A stretch of DNA of 64,000 bases from Dictyobacter vulcani. GTDB taxonomy: Bacteria; Chloroflexota; Ktedonobacteria; Ktedonobacterales; Ktedonobacteraceae. Positions within the stretch are counted from its first letter, which is position 1. Each line of letters begins with the position of its first letter. Positions 59,410 through 64,000 of this stretch are shown here, one piece after another. The stretch spans positions 620,001 to 684,000 of the forward strand of contig NZ_BKZW01000002.1 in the NCBI RefSeq assembly GCF_008974265.1, read 5' to 3'. The translations under genes were made by a program, and so were the position numbers. The notes below the pieces were generated by a model. The model saw only the letters and a list, made by a program, of their open reading frames with translations. It was not told the origin of the DNA and did not search any database.

Positions 59410-59899
59410 GAAAAAAATCCTTTTTGTGGTGTGGTGAAATTGCATAAAAAGATGCAAGGCATGTAATTCCTATGAGAAAAGAACAATAGCGTGGATCGGT
59501 GCATCTGAAATCAGGTCAGTTATGAGTATTGATAGCAATTTGCCTGAAGGGAGCGTGATGGGGTAAATACGCACGTATGACGTAGCGCTTTGCTAGTATG
59601 CCCGACCAGGAAAGGATGCACCATTTTTTGTAGATGAAACTTGCTGCATAATAATGCTCTCCTTTCTGTTTGATAAACAACGTTTGCCTGCTGCATTATA
59701 ACATACCAGCACGTTGATTAGATAGTGTGGCTTGAAGATTGGCAATTCCACAGCATCTATAGTGGATTTCTCATTGCGATCAGGTGATTTTTGTTTATCG
59801 TGCACATGTATTGCTGGAATATTTTTTACTCCTGCCGTGGTTTTCTTTTATATCAGGCAAACCTGTATCATGTAATGGTCAACCGGAGGTCTCGCTCTT
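59410..59899. other. AT-rich divergent spacer
   Basis: Between the MFS and DUF4395 genes. No gene supported. It contains several T-rich stretches and no repeat that I can find. Confidence 0.35.
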
Positions 59900-60370
59900 A
59901 TGGTGTCTATTCCGCGCCTGGATGCGCACATGCTGAAATTTTCGCAATCATGTGTCCTTGTCTTAGCTGCGCTCAGCTTTCTTTTTAATCTACCCATACT
60001 GGTTCTTATTACTGGTCTGGCCCTGGCCCTTAGTGCTGCTGTACCTGCGGCCAGTCCATTCAAGTTTATCTATCGACAGATCGTGGTCCGTGCAGGCTTG
60101 CTCAAGCCTCGCATTGTTGAAGATGATCCTGCGCCGCATCGTTTTGCTCAGGGAATTGGCGCGACCTTTCTACTGGTTGCCAGTATCGTGCTATTTTTCA
60201 CTCCTGCGACGATTGTTGGCTGGATTCTGACGGTGATTGTCTTTTTATTGGCCGCGATCAATGTTTTTGTTGGTTTCTGCGCAGGCTGTTTTGTCTATTA
60301 CTATCTTGGACGCTGGGGATTAATGCCGCGTGTGCGTTATGATGGTGGCTTTCGTTGGAGGGGAATCTGA
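59900..60370 (+). CDS. DUF4395 membrane protein
   Basis: Predicted 156 residues, start preceded by CGGAGG. Four hydrophobic helices (about 12-28, 30-50, 85-105, 107-130) with the family pattern SIPRLDAHMLKFSQSCVLVLAALSF at the start and VGFCAGCFVYYYLGRWGLMPRV at the end, where the two cysteines FCAGC form a possible redox pair in the membrane. DUF4395 proteins are often co-encoded with thioredoxins. Here the next gene, three bases downstream, is a membrane-anchored thioredoxin, so the pair may shuttle electrons across the membrane, in DsbD/CcdA style. Function inferred from context. Confidence 0.9.
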   Translation: MVSIPRLDAHMLKFSQSCVLVLAALSFLFNLPILVLITGLALALSAAVPAASPFKFIYRQIVVRAGLLKPRIVEDDPAPHRFAQGIGATFLLVASIVLFFTPATIVGWILTVIVFLLAAINVFVGFCAGCFVYYYLGRWGLMPRVRYDGGFRWRGI

Positions 60371-60373
60371 GAT

Positions 60374-60820
60374 ATGTCTGATTTTACACTGCGGCTGATT
60401 ATATTATTAGTGATCTGTCTTCTGGGAAGCGTTGCCATCTGGATTGGGCGTACGATTGTTGCTCGCTGCCGCCTGCAAGCCCTGGCGGCAGCGCCATTTA
60501 CCGCTTCCTCATCTTCTGAGGCTGAAAGCACGCAGCAGATACGTATCCTGGCCTTTAGTAGCGAAGATTGTCGGCAGTGCCATACCTTACAGCAACCTGC
60601 TCTGGAACGCTTACTCAATCAATATGGTGAACAGGTGGCGGTAGTGAATGTTGATGCTGTGACGCAACATGATCTCACGGAACGCTACAAAGTTCTGACC
60701 GTACCCACCACCGTTGTGCTGGATCCTGCTGGGAATGTCCATGCCGTCAATTATGGTTTTGCGAATACACAACGCTTACAAGAGCAAGTCAATGCCGTTT
60801 TAAGCCTCGCCGTTTCTTGA
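60374..60820 (+). CDS. membrane-anchored thioredoxin-fold protein
   Basis: Predicted 148 residues. The N-terminal membrane helix (about 6-26) is followed by a Ser/Ala-rich linker and a thioredoxin domain (about 55-148). The active site is SSEDCRQCHTL (CxxC with Arg-Gln between the cysteines), and the cis-proline region reads KVLTVPTTVVLDPAGNV. Only the minimum core is present, with no extra domains. The domain faces the outside if the helix is a signal anchor. It follows DUF4395 after three bases and is certainly co-transcribed. The pair probably keeps cysteines of exported proteins reduced. Confidence 0.9.
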   Translation: MSDFTLRLIILLVICLLGSVAIWIGRTIVARCRLQALAAAPFTASSSSEAESTQQIRILAFSSEDCRQCHTLQQPALERLLNQYGEQVAVVNVDAVTQHDLTERYKVLTVPTTVVLDPAGNVHAVNYGFANTQRLQEQVNAVLSLAVS

Positions 60821-60852
60821 GGTTTATATACCTGTTTCTTTTCTGGAATATG

Positions 60853-60892
60853 TTGAGGAAGGGACGAGAAGATGGTATCGTTCCTTCCTCAA
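60853..60892. terminator. terminator between convergent operons
   Basis: TTGAGGAAGG (60853-60862)/CCTTCCTCAA (60883-60892) with a 20-base loop. It lies between the thioredoxin stop and the end of the leftward ABC operon. Confidence 0.6.
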
Positions 60893-60915
60893 TGTTATCT
60901 AAAACCTCAATTTTT

Positions 60916-62022
60916 TTATTTTGCGATGCCGCGGCGCATTGAGAGTACGCCTAAACCTAACGCTGCTAGCGCACAGAGTCCTAAGATCAGCATGTCGCGG
61001 CCAAAGAGATCGGATGAGCTATAGAAAATAGCCTGCTCCAGTGCGTGAATGCCGTAGGTCAATGGGATGAAGGCGGCGATATTTTGGAGCCAGAGTGGCT
61101 CAAAGGCCAGCACACCTATCCCACCTGCGAGGAAGAACAGGTAGATGGCCACGTTAATCGAGATGGCGATGACCGGTTGTGATTTGTGCAGGGCTGCTCC
61201 CAGCGCGACTCCCAATCCTGTACTAAATAGTACGAGCACTGCCAGGATGAGAAGGCTGGTAAACCAGTACATGCCGATCGGACGCGTCCAATCCAGGGCC
61301 GCTCCTATCAGGAGTACCAGCACGCCGAGCAGGAATGTGGTCACAAAACTGGCGAGTACCTTGCCAACAATAATGGTGGTACGCGAGAGCGGGGAGAGAA
61401 GCATCTCTTTAATCGTGTTTGTCTCCCACTCGCGTGCGGTGGCGATGCTGGCGGTGACCAGTCCAGACAGGGTGAGCAGGAGAATAACGGTCGGGAGTAC
61501 CGCATACTGAAATAACTGGACATCACGTGTACGCAGGTCCTGCTCCTGGACCGTGACCTTGATCGGACTCGTATTTCCCTGGGCCTGATAAAACTGAGTA
61601 ATGGCATCCGGTACCGAACGGCGAATGTCGTTGGTAAAGTCGAGATTCAGGTTATTGACACGGACATCGATGGGCGCGGGATTGTGGGCCTCAATGCGTC
61701 GGGTGAAGTCACCTGGAATGGTGATCACGGCGATAACCTGGATATTTTTGTACAATGTCGTGGCCTGCGCTGGCGTGGCATCTGTGATGCGAAAGACATC
61801 GGCTGAATGAAAAATCTGCTGCATCTGCTGCCCCTTCGCACCAGAATCCAGCGTTACCAGCGCGACGGGACTACGTCCAACGGCAACCGCACCCAGTGCC
61901 TGGATGAGCAGGAAGGCGAGGGGAGGAACCACTGTTGCCGCGATATTGCGTCGATTGCTGAGCCAGACCAGGATATCCTTTTTGATAATCGCCCAGACTG
62001 CACGCAAGAATACTGTTTTCAT
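60916..62022 (-). CDS. ABC-2 type permease 1 of exporter operon
   Basis: Predicted 368 residues. The start is ATG 62022 after AAAGGA; an upstream in-frame extension lacks a site. One N-terminal helix (NIAATVVPPLAFLLIQALGA), a long extracellular domain (about 45-190, with NPAPIDVRVNNLNLDFTNDI) and five C-terminal helices with TAREWETNTIKEMLLSPLSR form the ABC2_membrane_3 layout (YhhJ/YbhR family). It works with the second permease and the ATPase upstream as a heterodimeric exporter, possibly of drugs or cell-surface lipids. Last gene of the operon. Confidence 0.92.
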   Translation of the reverse strand: MKTVFLRAVWAIIKKDILVWLSNRRNIAATVVPPLAFLLIQALGAVAVGRSPVALVTLDSGAKGQQMQQIFHSADVFRITDATPAQATTLYKNIQVIAVITIPGDFTRRIEAHNPAPIDVRVNNLNLDFTNDIRRSVPDAITQFYQAQGNTSPIKVTVQEQDLRTRDVQLFQYAVLPTVILLLTLSGLVTASIATAREWETNTIKEMLLSPLSRTTIIVGKVLASFVTTFLLGVLVLLIGAALDWTRPIGMYWFTSLLILAVLVLFSTGLGVALGAALHKSQPVIAISINVAIYLFFLAGGIGVLAFEPLWLQNIAAFIPLTYGIHALEQAIFYSSSDLFGRDMLILGLCALAALGLGVLSMRRGIAK

Positions 62023-62062
62023 ATATACATTCCTTTCGTTGCTGCATATTGTCTGTAGCGGA

Positions 62063-63175
62063 TTAATTTGCAACGGTACTGCGATGCAGTACAAATGCTG
62101 ATAGTATGATCAGTCCAATGGCGAAGCCGAACAGAATGAGTGTGTTTGCCAGCAAACCATAGGTATTCAGGATAAAGCCATGGAAGGCATACTGCTGGAG
62201 CACAATGGCATAGTAGACAGGTGTGAGTTGTGCGATTACCTGTAAGATTGGTACGTTAAACGAAATTGGCCCGAAGGCCCCACTCACAAAGAACAGGGGA
62301 AGCGCGATGCCTATGGCCAGTCCTGTAAATGCCTGTCGCTGTTTTAAGAACGTGCCTAGCAAGGTTCCGAGCGCGATGAAGATTGCCAGCGTGAGTAATG
62401 TAAAACCGATCATGGCACCCCAATGTAAGGGATGGACGCCGATGATAAAGATGAGTACGGCCAGCACCACTACGACAGATATCAGACTGAGAACCAGTGC
62501 TCCGAGCATCTTGCCCGTGACAATGGCCCAGCGACTGGCAGGAGAGAGCAACAGTTCTTTCATCGTGGCATTTTCCCATTCACGCGCCGCCGAGGTACCA
62601 GATTGCAGCAGACCACCTACGACCAGAGCGATCACCAGAATCGAGACCGTCAGATAGGGAATATAGTCGGTATCTTGCGTGTACTGATCGATTTCGTGGG
62701 GCGCAATGGTCACCACATCAGGAAAAGCCTTCGCATAGAATGATGTGATGGCGAGTGGAACCGCGCGGCGAATGTCGTTGGTGAAGTCCATATTGAGATT
62801 GTTGATATCTACCCCTACCTTGACTGGCTGATTGTGCTGAATGCGCGTCTCGAAGTCGGCAGGAATGGTCACAACCGCAACGATGCGACCTGTTTGCAGG
62901 AGATTCCGGGCTTCACTGCTCGTGGCTTTTTGTAGAATAAAGGAGTGCGCACCCGCCATCGCATGATAAAACTGTTGGGCATACGGACCAGTATCATTCA
63001 TGACTACTGCCGTGGGTGCCTGGCCACCTGATATCACAAATAAGCTGAACAGAATCAGGAAATTGACGGGCAGAAATACACCGAGAATAATAAAAATGCG
63101 ATCGGTGAGAGAAACTTGAATATCTTTCTTCATACAGGCCCAGATGACCCGCAGGTGATAGCCAGGGCGTGACAT
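62063..63175 (-). CDS. ABC-2 type permease 2 of exporter operon
   Basis: Predicted 370 residues, homologous to the next gene: N-terminal helix (IILGVFLPVNFLILFSLFV), the extracellular domain with GVDINNLNMDFTNDIRRAVP (nearly the same as in the partner), and the helices with TSAAREWENATMKELLLSP. The two were produced by gene duplication. The start at 63175 follows a purine-rich sequence (AGAGGTAAAC). It lies 14 bases after the ATPase stop. The extracellular domain of this YbhF-YbhS-YbhR-like family lets substrates be taken from or released to the outer face. Confidence 0.92.
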   Translation of the reverse strand: MSRPGYHLRVIWACMKKDIQVSLTDRIFIILGVFLPVNFLILFSLFVISGGQAPTAVVMNDTGPYAQQFYHAMAGAHSFILQKATSSEARNLLQTGRIVAVVTIPADFETRIQHNQPVKVGVDINNLNMDFTNDIRRAVPLAITSFYAKAFPDVVTIAPHEIDQYTQDTDYIPYLTVSILVIALVVGGLLQSGTSAAREWENATMKELLLSPASRWAIVTGKMLGALVLSLISVVVVLAVLIFIIGVHPLHWGAMIGFTLLTLAIFIALGTLLGTFLKQRQAFTGLAIGIALPLFFVSGAFGPISFNVPILQVIAQLTPVYYAIVLQQYAFHGFILNTYGLLANTLILFGFAIGLIILSAFVLHRSTVAN

Positions 63176-63189
63176 GCTGTTTACCTCTT

Positions 63190-64000
63190 CTAATCGCGCA
63201 ACGCGGTTCCTGTGAGACGCAAGAAAATCTCGTCAAGGTCTGGTTCACGTATGGTGATAGCGCGTATCTCGCTCTCCTGGGACACGATGTTGATAATTTG
63301 TGGCACAATATTGCCGGTTCCCTGAGTCGTAATGGTGAGATGGGTGTTTTCTTGCTTGACTTCTTTGATACCTTCCAATGCCTGGATCTTTGCTACTTCA
63401 CTGATTGCATCGGCAGTTTCGAGCTCAACCACGCTGCCACCATAGCTTTGCTTGAGGTGCTGCGGGGTGTCAACGGCAATGAGTTTGCCGTGGTCAATAA
63501 TCGCCAGTCGATCACACAGTGCCTGAGCCTCTTCCAGATAATTCGTCGTAATCAAGACCGTTTTGCCCTGACTGCGGAGTTGCAGAATGTAATCCCAGAT
63601 GGCGCGCCGTGCCTGAACATCGATACCTAAGGTCGGCTCATCGAGATAGATTAATTTAGGATCGTGAAGCAGGGCACGCCCTAAGGCCAGGCGCCGCTTC
63701 ATACCACCAGAAAAAGTACCGACCCGCGAGTTTTTGCGGTCCGTGAGTTGGACAATTTCGAGCATAGCATTGATGCGCTGTTTTTTCTCACGAGGAGGAA
63801 TGCCGAAAAGGTCGGCATGAAAATCCATATTTGCCCAGGCCGACAATTCTTCATATAATGCGGTCTCCTGTGGAACCGCCCCCAGAATCTGACGAACCTC
63901 GCGGGCACTGTGGCGCACATCATAGCCATGCACCCTGACTGAGCCACTGGTCGGAACCGTCAGGCCACTGATCATATTGATGGTTGTCGTTTTACCGGAT
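63190..64000 (-). CDS. ABC-2 exporter ATPase, open at right edge
   Basis: About 270 residues are visible; the N-terminus lies outside the window. The last residues of Walker A (SGKTTTINMISGL) are at the edge, followed by the Q-loop VPQETALYEELSAWANM, signature TFSGGMKRRLALGRAL, Walker B LIYLDEPTLGIDVQ and a switch region VLITTNYLEEA (Asn in place of the usual His: TTNYLEEAxALCDR is the common form in this family). A regulatory C-terminal part (about 205-270) follows. It is the DrrA/YbhF-like ATPase of the downstream permease pair. Confidence 0.93.
   Translation of the reverse strand, partial: SGKTTTINMISGLTVPTSGSVRVHGYDVRHSAREVRQILGAVPQETALYEELSAWANMDFHADLFGIPPREKKQRINAMLEIVQLTDRKNSRVGTFSGGMKRRLALGRALLHDPKLIYLDEPTLGIDVQARRAIWDYILQLRSQGKTVLITTNYLEEAQALCDRLAIIDHGKLIAVDTPQHLKQSYGGSVVELETADAISEVAKIQALEGIKEVKQENTHLTITTQGTGNIVPQIINIVSQESEIRAITIREPDLDEIFLRLTGTALRD

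Noticed and set aside
1..64000. tRNA, rRNA, integrase or attachment sites
   Set aside because: None was recognised by eye; a covariance-model search would be needed to exclude tRNAs.

Overview
The window looks like a chromosomal accessory region of a Ktedonobacteria-type member of the Chloroflexota (Chloroflexi). This is an inference from content, because no rRNA, tRNA or core phylogenetic marker is present. The pointers are a Ser/Thr kinase joined through one membrane helix to a PQQ-type propeller, an RHS-core relic with the wording usual in that class, a DUF6585-like membrane protein, GH64 and GH15 enzymes, several scattered cytochromes P450, many major facilitator (MFS) fragments, paired sigma/anti-sigma genes and peptidoglycan-binding/DUF1906 fusions. 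Base composition is close to 50 percent GC, with AT-rich islands at the left end and in several long intergenic stretches.

Layout. 1-1.9 kb: AT-rich island with the end of an unrecognised gene, a two-helix membrane protein, an RHS-core fragment and a tiny overlapping membrane ORF. 1.9-7.6 kb: frameshifted MFS exporter, erythromycin-esterase-like enzyme, DinB-fold protein, secreted peptidoglycan-binding/DUF1906 protein. 8-13.4 kb: P450, ATPase relic, SDR oxidoreductase, TenA-like protein, propeller lipoprotein. 13.4-22.8 kb: lipid kinase with extra C-terminal domain, membrane-anchored HNH protein, secreted protein, beta-1,3-glucanase behind a promoter with a LacI-type palindrome, PadR regulator with an operator-like palindrome, LLM-class flavoprotein, GNAT acetyltransferase, methyltransferase coupled to a small unknown protein. 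23-26.3 kb: a graveyard (decayed HlyD-type adaptor, half an MFS gene, nested palindromic repeat). 26.4-34.9 kb: secreted repeat protein, Tat-exported multicopper oxidase, carboxypeptidase relic, RibD/DHFR-like protein, frameshifted flavin disulfide reductase, GH15 enzyme, multi-pass membrane protein. 35.3-42.4 kb: ECF sigma/anti-sigma pair, GYD protein, cupin plus aldo/keto reductase, ferredoxin plus P450 (frameshifted), OFA-type MFS. 42.4-50 kb: second palindromic repeat, nucleotidyltransferase, GlxA-type regulator plus isochorismatase, serine hydrolase, third P450, GNAT, small secreted protein. 50.4-64 kb: kinase-propeller receptor, Mth938-like and PPOX proteins, third palindromic repeat, MacB-type ABC operon, frameshifted MFS, DUF4395/thioredoxin pair, and an ABC-2 exporter operon running off the right edge.

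How the genes work together. Most transcription units are one or two genes. The clear functional pairs are sigma/anti-sigma, ferredoxin/P450, ATPase/permease (twice), GlxA regulator/isochorismatase, methyltransferase/small protein and DUF4395/thioredoxin. The overall theme is environmental chemistry: detoxification and export, oxidation, cell-wall and glucan hydrolysis. No PKS or NRPS genes are present, so the P450s do not form an obvious natural-product cluster here.

Two cross-cutting observations stand out. First, four otherwise well-preserved genes are each broken once, and each break is explained by one missing base in a G/C run, which suggests consensus error rather than biology. Second, a family of nested inverted-repeat elements occurs as three long copies, with two short hairpins that share its motifs.
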